DNA from: Planctomycetaceae bacterium
Lineage (GTDB): Bacteria > Planctomycetota > Planctomycetia > Planctomycetales > Planctomycetaceae
Length of the DNA: 64,000 nucleotides
Direction: 5' to 3'
NCBI GenBank assembly: GCA_041398785.1
Contig: JAWKUA010000013.1
Span: forward strand, 62,001-126,000
In this document: piece after piece, positions 9,145-18,896 of the stretch
Numbering within the stretch: position 1 is the stretch's first letter
Layout: each line of letters begins with the position of its first letter
Made by a program: the position numbers and the translations under genes
Notes under the pieces: generated by a model
The model's database searches: none
Told to the model about the DNA's origin: nothing
The model's input: the letters and a program-made list of their open reading frames with translations, nothing else

Positions 9145-10490
9145 GACATGCCTCCGTGTCGGGGGCGAAGTTCTTTGGTGTCGATCCGGGTGAAGAAGCT
9201 TTGAGTGACGCGGTCAAAGTGCTGCGGCAGCATTTCAAACGGCAGTTCGTTGTACGTGCAGAAATTCCTTACCTGCAGCAGCAGGTCGCGGGCGTGACAG
9301 CGACGCAGCGGACGACTTGTGCCCCGATAGTGGCGGTCCAGCAGTGAATCCACGGCATCCGGGTCGTAGAAGCAGCCCAGCTTCTCCGAAGCAAGCTGGA
9401 ACAGTTGGTGGAATTCCGGTTCGTCGGGGTCGCACAGTTCAATGCGATAAGGGATTCGTCGCAGGAAGGCTTCGTCAACCAGGTCCGCAGGTTCCAGGTT
9501 GGTGGAGAAAATGATCAACTGCTGGAACGGAACCTGAATCTTCTTGCCGGTGGCCAGAGTCAGAAAGTCGTGCCGGTTTTCCAGCGGAACAATCCAGCGG
9601 TTCAGCAGTTCGGCCGGAGAAATCCGCTGGCGTCCGAAGTCGTCGATCAGCAGGCAGCCGCAGTTGCTTTTCATTTGCAGCGGCGCTTCGCTGATGTTGG
9701 TGCTGACGTCGTGGCGGATTTCCAGGTTGTCCATCGTCAGTTCGCCGCCGACAACCACGGTCGGTCGTCGGACGCGAATCCAGCGGCGGTCCCAACTGGT
9801 GTTTTCCGCTGGCTGCCGGACGCGATGGTGATACGCCGGGTCAAACAGAGTGATGATTTGACGTCCGTCGATGACCGCGTGCGGCAGCCAGATTTCCTGT
9901 CCGAAGCAACTGGTGATGCGGTTGGCCAGAGTCGACTTGCCGTTGCCCGGTGCTCCATAAAGGAACATGCCGCTGCCGGAATTGACGGCCGGGCCCAGCA
10001 TGTCCAGCAGTTCGCTGGAAACGGAAATGTCCTGAAATGCGTCCGCCAGAGCCGCGCGGCGAATCGGTTCGTCGCCGATGGCCTGCGCTTCCACGGAAAT
10101 CACGTAGTCCATCAGCGGTACGGGTGCCGGGCCGACATACGCACATTCCGCGTGAAACGTCCGGGCTCGCTGGCGGCCTTCGTCCGTCAGGCCGTAGACG
10201 TAGTCGTTCAGGTTGCCTGCTCCGACGTGTGTGATCATCCGCCGGCCGCGGAGTCGGTCGAGTGTGTGCTCAACGATCTTGAACGGCAGGCAGGTTTCCG
10301 CGGCGATATTGCGTCCGCTGCAGTTGCCGCTGGACAGCAGAAACTTCGACACCAGCGCTTCCAGGAACGGTTCTGAAAGTCCCAGTTCGTGGTGCGACTT
10401 CGGGTCCGTCGGCCAGAATCGTTCTCCGCCCAGCAGCAGCGACAGCAGCGACTGGTCTTCGATTCCCGGTTGTGATGTGGCAGTGGACAT
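9141..10490 (-). CDS. AAA+ ATPase with N-terminal winged-helix-like domain
   Basis: In this 449-residue protein, residues ~36-110 resemble a winged-helix domain, ending in YVYGLTDEGRQRA, a pattern common in wHTH wings. The AAA+ core follows: Walker A GAPGNGKST 179-187, Walker B CLLIDDF 279-285, sensor-1 FSTN 328-331 and an arginine-finger-like AFLRR 341-345. It should hydrolyse ATP to remodel a partner. The direct partner is probably the kinase-tubulin protein, whose start codon overlaps this stop by four bases. No DNA target is evident. Confidence 0.8.
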   Translation of the reverse strand: MSTATSQPGIEDQSLLSLLLGGERFWPTDPKSHHELGLSEPFLEALVSKFLLSSGNCSGRNIAAETCLPFKIVEHTLDRLRGRRMITHVGAGNLNDYVYGLTDEGRQRARTFHAECAYVGPAPVPLMDYVISVEAQAIGDEPIRRAALADAFQDISVSSELLDMLGPAVNSGSGMFLYGAPGNGKSTLANRITSCFGQEIWLPHAVIDGRQIITLFDPAYHHRVRQPAENTSWDRRWIRVRRPTVVVGGELTMDNLEIRHDVSTNISEAPLQMKSNCGCLLIDDFGRQRISPAELLNRWIVPLENRHDFLTLATGKKIQVPFQQLIIFSTNLEPADLVDEAFLRRIPYRIELCDPDEPEFHQLFQLASEKLGCFYDPDAVDSLLDRHYRGTSRPLRRCHARDLLLQVRNFCTYNELPFEMLPQHFDRVTQSFFTRIDTKELRPRHGGMS

Positions 10491-10675
10491 GATTGCGTTC
10501 TGTCGTCGTGTTTTCAGTCAGGAACCGACTCCGAAGGATTCCGGGATTCGATTCAATTGTGCGACCGGTTGTGAGAATCCAGGTGTCGTGATGGTTGAGT
10601 GTCCCGACGATGGAGTTTCTCGAGGTGACGCAGCCGATCCCGGTGGCATCCGGCGCGGTCGATTCTTCAGGTCAG

Positions 10676-11848
10676 CTACCGGGTTGTTGACCTGGTCCCG
10701 GTAGCCCAGGTGGCTGCGGGTTCTCCTTTGCCGAACAGAAATCCCTGTGCGAGTTCGAATCCCAGGTCCGTACAAACTCGGGCTTCTTCTTCCGTTTCCA
10801 CTCCTTCGGCCAGCGGCACCACATCCAGGTCTCGCACGATGCGAATCAGCGAGGCGACTGTGGACCGGCGAGTTTCCGAGGCTGCCGGAAGGCCCTGCAC
10901 CAGTTTGACGTCAAACTTCAGGACATCCGGAGGCACTTCGATCAGTTCCATCAGCCTGGCCTGACCGGCGCCGAAGTCGTCGTAGGCCAGTCCCATTTTC
11001 AGTTCCTGCAGTGTTTCCTTCAGCCGCTGCAGGTAGTCCAGCGATGTCGCGCCGGATTCATGGACTTCCAGAACGACGTGCAGGTCCGGGTACTCTTCAC
11101 GAAGCTGGTACAGCGATTCGATCAGTTCCGCGCGGTTTAGTTCGGCCGGATGTGTGTTCAGAAAGTATTGAACGTCCTTGCCCAGAACGTCACAGCCGCG
11201 AAGTCCTTCCAGGCGGCAGATGCGGCTGAGTTCGCCTTCCGACGTTCGCTGAGCGGCGACGCGAAACATCTTGGCGGGAGTTTCCAGGCCGATGAACTGG
11301 CTTCGCGACAGGACTTCGTAGCCCAGACATTCGCGAGTGGCCAGGTGCAGAATCGGCTGATAGTGCGGTTGAACGCCAGGCCGGGACAACAGCGTGGAGA
11401 ACTGAATCTGTGCCAGAGCTTCTCCGGCGGAATCCGAAGTGACGGTGGCGCTTTCGGTAACTCGGCTGGCTTTTCTCAGCGTGAACATGACGTTGCCGAA
11501 GTGCAGAATGTCGCCGTGCCGCAGCGCTTCGACCGTTTGGATTCGCCGGCCGTTCAGCAGTGTGCCGTTGGTGCTGTCGCGGTCCCGAACCAGGATCTGG
11601 TCGCCCGCCAGGATCAGTTCCGCGTGCCGGCCGGACACCGTGGAATTGGCGATGCACAGGCTGTTGTCGGGGTGACGTCCCACAGAAAACGGCTGCGTCT
11701 TGATGCCGATTCGCTGGGCCGTGTCGTTGCCGTCGGACTGCCCGCAGAGAGTCCAGAATGAACCATCAGCGTTGTCTTTCGCGGAGATCGACGGCGTCAC
11801 GGGGGCGTCCTTCGGAGGAAGGATGATCTGTCGTTCTGTTCCGAACAT
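10676..11848 (-). CDS. FHA-EAL protein, probable c-di-GMP phosphodiesterase
   Basis: This 390-residue protein carries an N-terminal FHA domain (VGRHPDNSLC at 56-65, SGRHAEL at 72-78, STNGTLLNG at 92-100), which binds phosphothreonine peptides. The C-terminal EAL domain has its signature as EVL (178-180), Asn231, EVHE 261-264, DDFGAG 290-295, Lys311 and AEGVE 347-351. All metal and catalytic positions expected for c-di-GMP hydrolysis appear to be present. The gene starts 3 bases after the GGDEF gene's stop, so the two are co-expressed. A phosphoprotein made by the nearby kinase could dock on the FHA domain (inference). Confidence 0.85.
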   Translation of the reverse strand: MFGTERQIILPPKDAPVTPSISAKDNADGSFWTLCGQSDGNDTAQRIGIKTQPFSVGRHPDNSLCIANSTVSGRHAELILAGDQILVRDRDSTNGTLLNGRRIQTVEALRHGDILHFGNVMFTLRKASRVTESATVTSDSAGEALAQIQFSTLLSRPGVQPHYQPILHLATRECLGYEVLSRSQFIGLETPAKMFRVAAQRTSEGELSRICRLEGLRGCDVLGKDVQYFLNTHPAELNRAELIESLYQLREEYPDLHVVLEVHESGATSLDYLQRLKETLQELKMGLAYDDFGAGQARLMELIEVPPDVLKFDVKLVQGLPAASETRRSTVASLIRIVRDLDVVPLAEGVETEEEARVCTDLGFELAQGFLFGKGEPAATWATGTRSTTR

Positions 11849-11851
11849 GGT

Positions 11852-12922
11852 CTATGACTCGTTCGCGTTAACGGTAAGCTCAGGAACCGCAAGCACATCT
11901 TCTGACGTCCGCCTGCCGGATCGCCTCGGTTCTTCGGGACACAGTTCCCAGGACTGTTCAACAACCCTTTGCGGAATGCCATCCGAGTTTCCGCCGAGTT
12001 CGACCATCCATGCGGTTTCAGGCGATTCCTTCGCGCGGTACAGACATTCATCCGCCGCGGCAAACAGATCAGCGGGGCTGGATCCGTCGAATCCGTCGTG
12101 GCGAATGGCCGCTCCGATGGAGGCCGTTGTCCGGATCGGGTAACCGTCGATCTGCAGCCTGATGCCGGTCAGACTTTTCTGCAGCCGCTGAATGGGTACG
12201 GTCAGCATGCCCGGCAGACATCCCAGGCACAGCGAAACGAATTCGTCGCCGCCCAGTCGAGCTACCAGGTCGTAGGATCTCATGCAGGCTTCCAGCCGAT
12301 GAGCCACCGTGGTCAGCACCAGATCGCCCGCCTGGTGACCATAGGAATCATTGACGGTCTTGAAGTTGTCCAGATCGATTACTATCACGGCGACGGATGT
12401 CCGCGTGCGTTCGGCGCGGTTCCATTCTTCCTGCAGCCGCCGCTCGTAGGCCAGCCGGTTGGGCAGCGACGTCAGCGGATCACAAAACGCTATTGACAGC
12501 AGCGATTCGATCCGCTGCCAGCTCAGAAAGACATCGCCGTCGACGGAGATGCCGAACAGCCGGTCGTTTTCCGTGATGGCAACGCAGTCGACTCCGCTGC
12601 TGATCGAAGCTTCCGGCCGGTCCGTGCCTTCGCAAAACACAACGCTGGCCAGCGACGCCAGCGGCATTTCCTGCCATCGGGTTCGTTCAAATTCATTCAG
12701 CGAATCCACGCGGCCAGGAATGATCTCCGCGGTTGCCAGTCCGGCGATCCGGCCGTTGTCGTCCGTCGCCAGAACGTAGCTTTGCCCCGACAGGCCCTCC
12801 GCCACCTGCTTCAGCGGCGTGTCACGATGGAACACCGCCGGAACGTCCAGCGTCGACACCGGCGACGCGATCAGCCGCGCGCTCGTTGTTCCGACTGTGG
12901 CTTGTTGTTCCGTCTGTGACAT
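11852..12922 (-). CDS. CBS-GGDEF diguanylate cyclase
   Basis: The 356-residue protein has an N-terminal CBS-pair-like region (residues ~18-135) and a C-terminal GGDEF domain. DPLTSLPNR at 148-156 is the usual N-terminal signature, LGGDEF at 223-228 is canonical, and RSYD at 215-218 sits five residues upstream, as in the inhibitory I-site. It should make c-di-GMP from GTP with product inhibition, perhaps gated by nucleotide binding to the CBS pair. The next gene, three bases away, encodes the opposing EAL phosphodiesterase. Confidence 0.87.
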   Translation of the reverse strand: MSQTEQQATVGTTSARLIASPVSTLDVPAVFHRDTPLKQVAEGLSGQSYVLATDDNGRIAGLATAEIIPGRVDSLNEFERTRWQEMPLASLASVVFCEGTDRPEASISSGVDCVAITENDRLFGISVDGDVFLSWQRIESLLSIAFCDPLTSLPNRLAYERRLQEEWNRAERTRTSVAVIVIDLDNFKTVNDSYGHQAGDLVLTTVAHRLEACMRSYDLVARLGGDEFVSLCLGCLPGMLTVPIQRLQKSLTGIRLQIDGYPIRTTASIGAAIRHDGFDGSSPADLFAAADECLYRAKESPETAWMVELGGNSDGIPQRVVEQSWELCPEEPRRSGRRTSEDVLAVPELTVNANES

Positions 12923-13196
12923 CGTTCGTCTTCAGTGGACCCGGCCCGGGCAGAGGATGCAGGGAGGTGGCAGTTTTGAAAACGTAGGTCACAGATAACC
13001 CATGTTTCGCGGAAACCACAAACCCTGCCATCTGAACCTGGCCGGTCGCACCGAATGTCCGAACTTTGACTCATCGCACGAGGAACTGCTAAACGCGGCA
13101 CCATCAGCAATTCCCCCACGTTGCGAGCGAAATGGTGACCACAAGGCCCGGATCGGGGACAATAACTGCCCGGCATTCGTCGCCGCGGAGCTGCCT

Positions 13197-14075
13197 TCAG
13201 TGGCTGACGATCTCCGTCCCGACGCCCTTGTCGGAGTAGATTTCCAGCAACACGGAGTGCGGCATCTGAGCATCAACGATGTGCACTTTTTTCACGCCGG
13301 CGTCCAGAGCGTCCAGGGCGGCTTCCACTTTCGGCACCATTCCTCCGGCGATCGTGCCGTCTTCGATCAGGCCGCGTACTTTGGCGGCATCGACCTGAGA
13401 CAACCGCGATTCCGGATTCCCGACTTCCGTCAGAATGCCGGGTATGTCGCTCAGAAACACCAGCTTCTCCGCCGCCATCGATCGGGCAACCGCAGCGGCG
13501 GCCGTGTCCGCGTTGACGTTCAGCCGATGCCCCGAAGAATCCAGGGCGATGCTGGGAATCACCGGAATGGTGCCGGTCGAACAGATTCTGATCACGGTGT
13601 CAGTATGCACGGACGTGACGTGTCCCACATGGCCGAGATCCACCTGATCGCCCGAGTCGTCCCGCAGCCGCAGCCGTTCCGCGACCAGCACATTTTCCGT
13701 CTGAAAGCTCAGACCCGTCGCGGACGCTCCCTTCATTCGTAGCTGGTCAACCAGTTCCCCGCAGATCGTGCCGACCAGAACGCCGGACGCAATGTCCAGA
13801 GTCGCGTCGTCGGTAAAACGTCGTCCGGCGACAAACCGCGGCTCAATTCCTGCCGCCGCCATCGCCGAACTGATCGCCTTGCCGCCTCCGTGAACGATGA
13901 TCGGCCGCATGCCGACAGTCGCCATAAAGACCACGTCCGTCAGCAGGCTGTCAACCGCCTCCGGCTGATCCAGAGTACTGCCGCCCAGCTTAATGACGAC
14001 GTACCGGCCCCGAAACCGCTGAATCCAGCCCAGAGCCTCAATCAGTGTCCTGGCTTTACGAATCGCTTCCTGCAT
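13197..14075 (-). CDS. argB: Acetylglutamate kinase
   Basis: ArgB phosphorylates N-acetyl-L-glutamate in the second step of arginine biosynthesis in the cytoplasm. The 292-residue product shows family motifs: VIKLGGS for phosphate binding, VHGGGKAIS for substrate, an RFVAGRRFTDD segment, and LNVNADTAAAAVA, with SDIPG and GGMVPKVEAAL near the end. The ATG at 14075 gives the usual family length. The open frame continues upstream to about 14420 but there runs into a palindromic repeat and lacks family similarity. No other arginine genes are adjacent. Confidence 0.93.
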   Translation of the reverse strand: MQEAIRKARTLIEALGWIQRFRGRYVVIKLGGSTLDQPEAVDSLLTDVVFMATVGMRPIIVHGGGKAISSAMAAAGIEPRFVAGRRFTDDATLDIASGVLVGTICGELVDQLRMKGASATGLSFQTENVLVAERLRLRDDSGDQVDLGHVGHVTSVHTDTVIRICSTGTIPVIPSIALDSSGHRLNVNADTAAAAVARSMAAEKLVFLSDIPGILTEVGNPESRLSQVDAAKVRGLIEDGTIAGGMVPKVEAALDALDAGVKKVHIVDAQMPHSVLLEIYSDKGVGTEIVSH

Positions 14076-14316
14076 CAGTTGTGTCGACCTGTATGGAAAA
14101 GAATGTTGCGGCAACAGGCGGCGATCATAATGCAGCGCAACGCCGAAACCCAATGCCCCGACACCGCCGGCCGCCGACATCGCACCGAGTAGCGCATCTT
14201 CGCAGAAGCTGTGCGGCGCCGCCGTCAGAAAGCGTTCCGGACGTCCTGCCGCCGTCGAACGTTGCGGTCCGAATTCACCCTCCACCGATTTCGCATATTC
14301 ACACAGCTGGTGACAC

Positions 14317-14393
14317 GGGAGGGCGAGGCTCCCGCCGAGCCGCTGCCGCACCGGACGACCGCTGGCCCGCGCGGCTCGGCGGGACGCGCGCCC
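14317..14393. repeat. Imperfect inverted repeat, GAGGCTCC family, copy 1
   Basis: The left arm GGGAGGGCGAGGCTCCCGCC and a partly degenerate right arm GCGGCTCGGCGGGACGCGCG flank a ~25-base centre. Related copies occur at 24752-24834 and 30673-30754. Here the right arm has lost the GCCTCGCCCTCCC end seen at 30.7 kb. It lies in the 366-base gap between argB and the lipoprotein gene, which holds no other recognised feature. Confidence 0.75.
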
Positions 14394-14441
14394 AAACGCC
14401 GGTCGAAGATCAGCATTCATCGAATCGCTGTCGGCAGACCA

Positions 14442-15332
14442 CTACGGTCGCGCGCCGGCCAGAGAAACGTTTTCCGCAAGGCGATTCACGTGGCCGGGCA
14501 TCGCGGTATGACACGCGGGTACGGCGGCTTCCAGCGGCAGCAGCAGTCTGTTCGGTACTGAGTTCTCTCGAAGGCCGGCGACGTAGCTGACCAGAACCTG
14601 GCGAGCGGACTCGTTGTCATGGAGCAGATAGTGGACCCAGCCCCAGGCTTCGGCGTAGTCTCGCTGCGTCAGTTGTCGGAAGTCCGTGATGGACTCCAGA
14701 CTGTACAGCGATGGACTCCAGCCCTCCGCGCGCGCGTCCTGCAGGTGACGCAGGTGTTCCGGATGAACATGCGCCGGAGACCCTTCCACTTCGAAATATT
14801 CCGCCAGTCCTTCATCCAGCCACAGCGGAACCGTCTGCAGGGAAGCGTGCAGGAGACCGTGAGTGAACTCATGCCGCAGATCTTCCTGAACTCGCGGCCC
14901 GTGGTACGAATACACGGCCAGCTCGCGACTCGTCCCGACAAAGTACGCTCGGCGAGGCGGCAGGTCCGGCCACGTCGTTTGCATATAGCGACGATAGCTG
15001 GCTTCGTCTTCGAACAGGTACACCGCCACCGGGTCGCGCTGCTTCGGAAGTTCCAGAGTCGCGGAAATCTGCTCTCGCAGCTCCTTCAGATTCTCAATCA
15101 GGTCGGAATCCGGCGCGATCGGGAAGTTGCTGTAGACGTGGAAGTATTCGGCGTTGACCGAATGAGAATGCGGACGATCCGTTGTAAATGTCTTCGGAGT
15201 GCCGCGGCAGCCAGCCATCAACAGCGCAGCAAAAATCACCACGAACAGCGTCCGAGGACCAGGCTGGCGGGGCGTTTCGAAAAGCTGACCGAAGATCAAA
15301 CCTGACTTCCCTGTCCGCAATGCTGTTGCCAA
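14442..15332 (-). CDS. Lipoprotein with gluzincin-type metallopeptidase motif
   Basis: The product has a hydrophobic N-terminal helix and a lipobox (LLMAGC), so it is probably a membrane-anchored periplasmic lipoprotein. The core contains HEFTH followed 18 residues later by DEGLAEYFE, the HExxH...E arrangement of zinc peptidases of the MA/gluzincin type (Peptidase_MA-like or DUF1570-like). It may cleave peptides, but such planctomycete proteins are uncharacterised. The listed start is a TTG. A second TTG at 15299, preceded by AGGGAAG, may be the true one. It is divergent from the cytochrome gene. Confidence 0.75.
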   Translation of the reverse strand: MATALRTGKSGLIFGQLFETPRQPGPRTLFVVIFAALLMAGCRGTPKTFTTDRPHSHSVNAEYFHVYSNFPIAPDSDLIENLKELREQISATLELPKQRDPVAVYLFEDEASYRRYMQTTWPDLPPRRAYFVGTSRELAVYSYHGPRVQEDLRHEFTHGLLHASLQTVPLWLDEGLAEYFEVEGSPAHVHPEHLRHLQDARAEGWSPSLYSLESITDFRQLTQRDYAEAWGWVHYLLHDNESARQVLVSYVAGLRENSVPNRLLLPLEAAVPACHTAMPGHVNRLAENVSLAGARP

Positions 15333-15442
15333 TCCGTGCGCGGAGTCCCAGAATGGAGCAGGAGGGGCACCGGCAGGAACCGCCGGGATGGTCTCAGAAT
15401 CCCAAAATCCTCACAAGACGGCTTCTTCAGCCGCAGATCGAC

Positions 15443-18083
15443 ATGCGTTTACTTCAGAAATTCGGCCCCCGCCCAAACGACCAGCGTCAGGACCGGGCAA
15501 GGCATTCGATACAGCTGAGCGCTTCGTGTGACGCCGTGCCGACGGCGAGAACCGCGGCGGACGGTCGAAATCCCGGCCGAGCGACCGTCGGCGGAACCTC
15601 ACCGGAAAACAGCCGCGTCGGCAGCCGAGCGTTCATCGGAGACGCTCGACGAGTGCTGGTCCTCGTGCTGCTCGTGTCGGTGACTGCGTTCACTTCGAAA
15701 TCGCGCGCCGCGGACGTTCCCGATTTTCAGCGAGACGTGCGGCCTCTGTTGTCGGACCGCTGCCTGGCCTGCCACGGTCCCGACGAACACGAACGTCAGG
15801 CTGATTTGCGGCTCGATCAACCGGCCAGTCTGACTGCGGACCGCGACGGCCTTCGAGTTGTGGTTCCCGGCGACCCCGACGCCAGTGAACTGATCATTCG
15901 CGTGACTTCCGACGACGAGTCCCTGGTGATGCCGCCGCCGGAATCAGGAAAAACGCTGAGCGACGAAGAGATCGGCATCCTGCGCCGCTGGATCGCTTCC
16001 GGAGCCGAAATGACGACTCACTGGGCGTACGTCCCGCCCGAACGGCATCCAGCGCCGACACCAAAGCGCAGCAACTGGTCGAGCAACTGGATCGACGATT
16101 TCATCCTTCACCGTCTGGAAACGGAAGGTCTGCATCCGTCGCCGGATGCCGATACCGTGACGTTGATCCGACGGCTGTACTTTGATCTGACGGGTTTGCC
16201 GCCGTCGCCACAGGACCTGGAAACGTGGACCGCGCGCTTCGAGTCTGGTTCGCGGGACGATACCGTCGAGGAACTTGTCGACGACCTGCTGTCGACCGAC
16301 GCGTGCGCCGAACGGCTGGCAATGTACTGGCTGGATCTCGTCCGGTACGCGGACACAGTCGGCTATCACGGCGATCAGGATCACAATATCTCGCCCTACC
16401 GCGACTGGGTCATCGACGCCTTTGCAACCAACATGCCGTTCGACCAGTTCACGAGGGAACAACTGGCCGGTGACCTGCTGCCCGGCTCCGATATCGATCA
16501 GAAGATCGCCACGGGTTACAACCGGTTGCTGCAGACATCGCATGAAGGCGGCGTCCAGCCGAAGGAATATCTGGCCATCTACGCGGCCGATCGAGTTCGC
16601 AATGTGTCGGCCGTGTGGATGGGAGCCACGCTCGGCTGCGCTCAGTGCCACGATCACAAGTACGACCCGTACACGTCGAAAGACTTCTATTCGCTGGCCG
16701 CATTCTTCGCTGACGTGGACGAAGCTCAGCACTTCAAAATCGGCAGCAACTCGCTTCCCACCGCCCGTCCCCCGGAAATCAAAGTTCACACGCGGCGCGA
16801 ACGTGCCCGCTTGTCGAAGCTGGAACAACAACTGGCCGAGGCGGACCGGCTGCTCGAAATGCGACCCGATGACAGCGAACTCATCGATCAAAGGAAGCAA
16901 CTGGGTTTCGCCATCGAAGATCTCAACGCCGCCAAGCGCACGACGATGGTCACCGTGTCGATCGAACCTCGCGAGATGCGAATTCTTCCGCGAGGCAACT
17001 GGCTGGACGACAGCGGCGAGATTGTCCGGCCGGCAGTGCCTGCGTTTCTGGCGAGTTTCCGACAGGAGTCCGGTTCCGCTGAATCCGGTTCTTCGGCGAC
17101 CGGATCGCAGTCGCGCGAGACGGACCGACTGACTCGCCTGGATCTGGCCAACTGGCTGACCGACCCGGAAAACGGGACCGGCCTGCTGACCGCGCGTCTT
17201 CGCCAACCGCTTCTGGTACCTGCTGTTCGGCCGTGGCATTTCTCCGTCACTCGATGATTTCGGCGGTCAGGGGTTTCCGCCGGAACACCCGGATCTGCTG
17301 GACCGGCTGGCTCTTGAGTTCGTCGACAGCGGCTGGAATGTCAGGCACATGTTGAAATCGATCGCCGCCAGCCGCACGTACCGCCAGTCGTCGTTGTGGA
17401 ACGACGAACTGCGAAGACGTGATCCCGCCAACCGGCTGTTCGCGCGGCAGAATACGTTCCGGCTGCCGGCCGAGATGATCCGCGATTCAGCTCTGGAAAT
17501 CAGCGGGCTGCTGGTGAAGCAGGTCGGCGGAGCAAGTGTCAGGCCATATCAGCCCGAAGACTACTACCGTCATCTGAACTTTCCGACTCGAAAGTACAGC
17601 CACGACAAAGACGAACGCCAGTGGCGGCGCGGCCTCTACGTTCACTGGCAGCGACAGTTTCTGCACCCGATGCTGAAAGCCTTTGACGCTCCGACACGGG
17701 AAGAATGCACGGCCCTGCGTTCCGAAAGCAATACGCCGCTGGCCGCGCTGACACTGCTGAATGACCCAACGTTTGTCGAAGCCGCCAAGGCGTTCGCCGT
17801 ACGCATCCTTAACGAATGCGAATCCGACAACGATAGAGACCGAATCCAATTCGCCCTGCAGCTCGCCGTTTCGCGGAAAGCCGACGACACGGAAGTTCAG
17901 CTTCTCACAGCGCTGCTGAATGAATCGCGAATGGACTATCGCGACAATCCGTCGGCCGCCAAAGAAGCGACAAACGTCGGAATCAAGCAACCGCCCGATT
18001 CCATCAATGCCTCGGAACTCGCGTCCTGGATGATGGTCACGCGAGCAATTCTGAACCTTGATGAGACGATTACACGCAACTAG
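15443..18083 (+). pseudogene. Planctomycete cytochrome c/DUF1549/DUF1553 protein, frameshifted
   Basis: A signal-like segment (VLVLVLLVSVTAF, ~15653) is followed by FQRDVRPLLSDRCLACHGPD, a CxxCH haem site of the planctomycete cytochrome C domain, then a DUF1549 domain (LTGLPPSP, YHGDQDHNISPYRDWV). The frame breaks at 17198: the upstream frame reads LTAR and the next frame resumes as FANRFWYLLFGRGISPSLDDFGG, which is DUF1553. Two bases (a GT within GTGTC) appear lost, or one gained. Joined, the parts give a full-length family protein. It may be a true pseudogene or a sequencing error. The start is uncertain (ATG 15443, GTG 15536 or GTG 15653). Its usual partner, a DUF1501 protein, lies downstream. 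Confidence 0.8.
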
Positions 18084-18113
18084 CGGCCACCTCAACGTTC
18101 GTAGTGAGATCCC

Positions 18114-18828
18114 ATGTCAACTCAGCAAGTTTCTGCACCGGCACCGCTTGCAACCGAGCGCATTCCGCCGCTGACCAACGGCGATCGGTTGACGATGCCC
18201 GAGTTCCTGCGGCGTTACGAAGCAATGCCCGATGACACACGAGCCGGGCTGATTGAGGGCGTCGTCTATCTGTTGCCGCCAGTTTCTGGAAGGACACGGA
18301 GAACCACACCTTGACCTGGTGACGTGGATCGGGACATACAAAGCCCGTACACAGGGCGTCGGCGGCGGTGATAACTCAACACTCAAGCTCGACCTGGATA
18401 ACGCACCTCAGCCGGACGGTTATCTCCGACTGCTGCCTGAACACGGCGGACAGGCCAGACTTGTCGACGGATATGTTGTCGGCGCTCCGGAACTGGTCGT
18501 CGAAATTGCCGCCAGCAGCGCCAGCTATGATTTGGGCGACAAGCTCAACGCTTATCGCCGCAATCAGGTCCGGGAATACATCGTTTGGCGTACCTGGGAC
18601 CGAGCGGTGGACTGGTTCGTACTCAGTGAAGGCAGCTACATCCCGATGTCCGCCGGGCAGGACGGCATCCATCGCAGCAGAGTGTTTCCAGGTCTTTGGC
18701 TTGACGCCACAGCCGTCATCGAAGGTCGTATCGGTAAGGTTCTCGACACTCTGCTGCAGGGAATCCACAGCGATGAACATGCTGCATTCCTGCACGACAT
18801 TTCGAAAAAGGCGAAGGACGATGCGTGA
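18114..18828 (+). pseudogene. Uma2 family endonuclease-like protein, frameshifted
   Basis: The N-terminal part (MPEFLRRYEAMPDDTRAGLIEGVVYLL is its conserved region) runs in one frame to about 18288. The rest, from EGHGEPHLDLVTWIGTY onward, continues one frame over to 18828. A single extra G in TCTGGAAGG explains the shift. The rejoined protein has the PD-(D/E)XK-like Uma2 core: QPDG, then ELVVEIAASSASYDLGDK and REYIVW. Uma2 proteins are abundant in planctomycetes and cyanobacteria and of unclear function. This copy sits between two members of a cluster that are usually adjacent. Confidence 0.75.
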
Positions 18829-18896
18829 CGTTCGGACACCGCCACTCTGATTCATTGTCTGTTTAACGTCATTGTCAATTATCAGATCGACTCACC

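Noticed and set aside
14076..14420. Extension of argB upstream to 14420
   Set aside because: The extra sequence crosses a palindromic repeat and has no acetylglutamate kinase similarity; the ATG at 14075 gives the family length.
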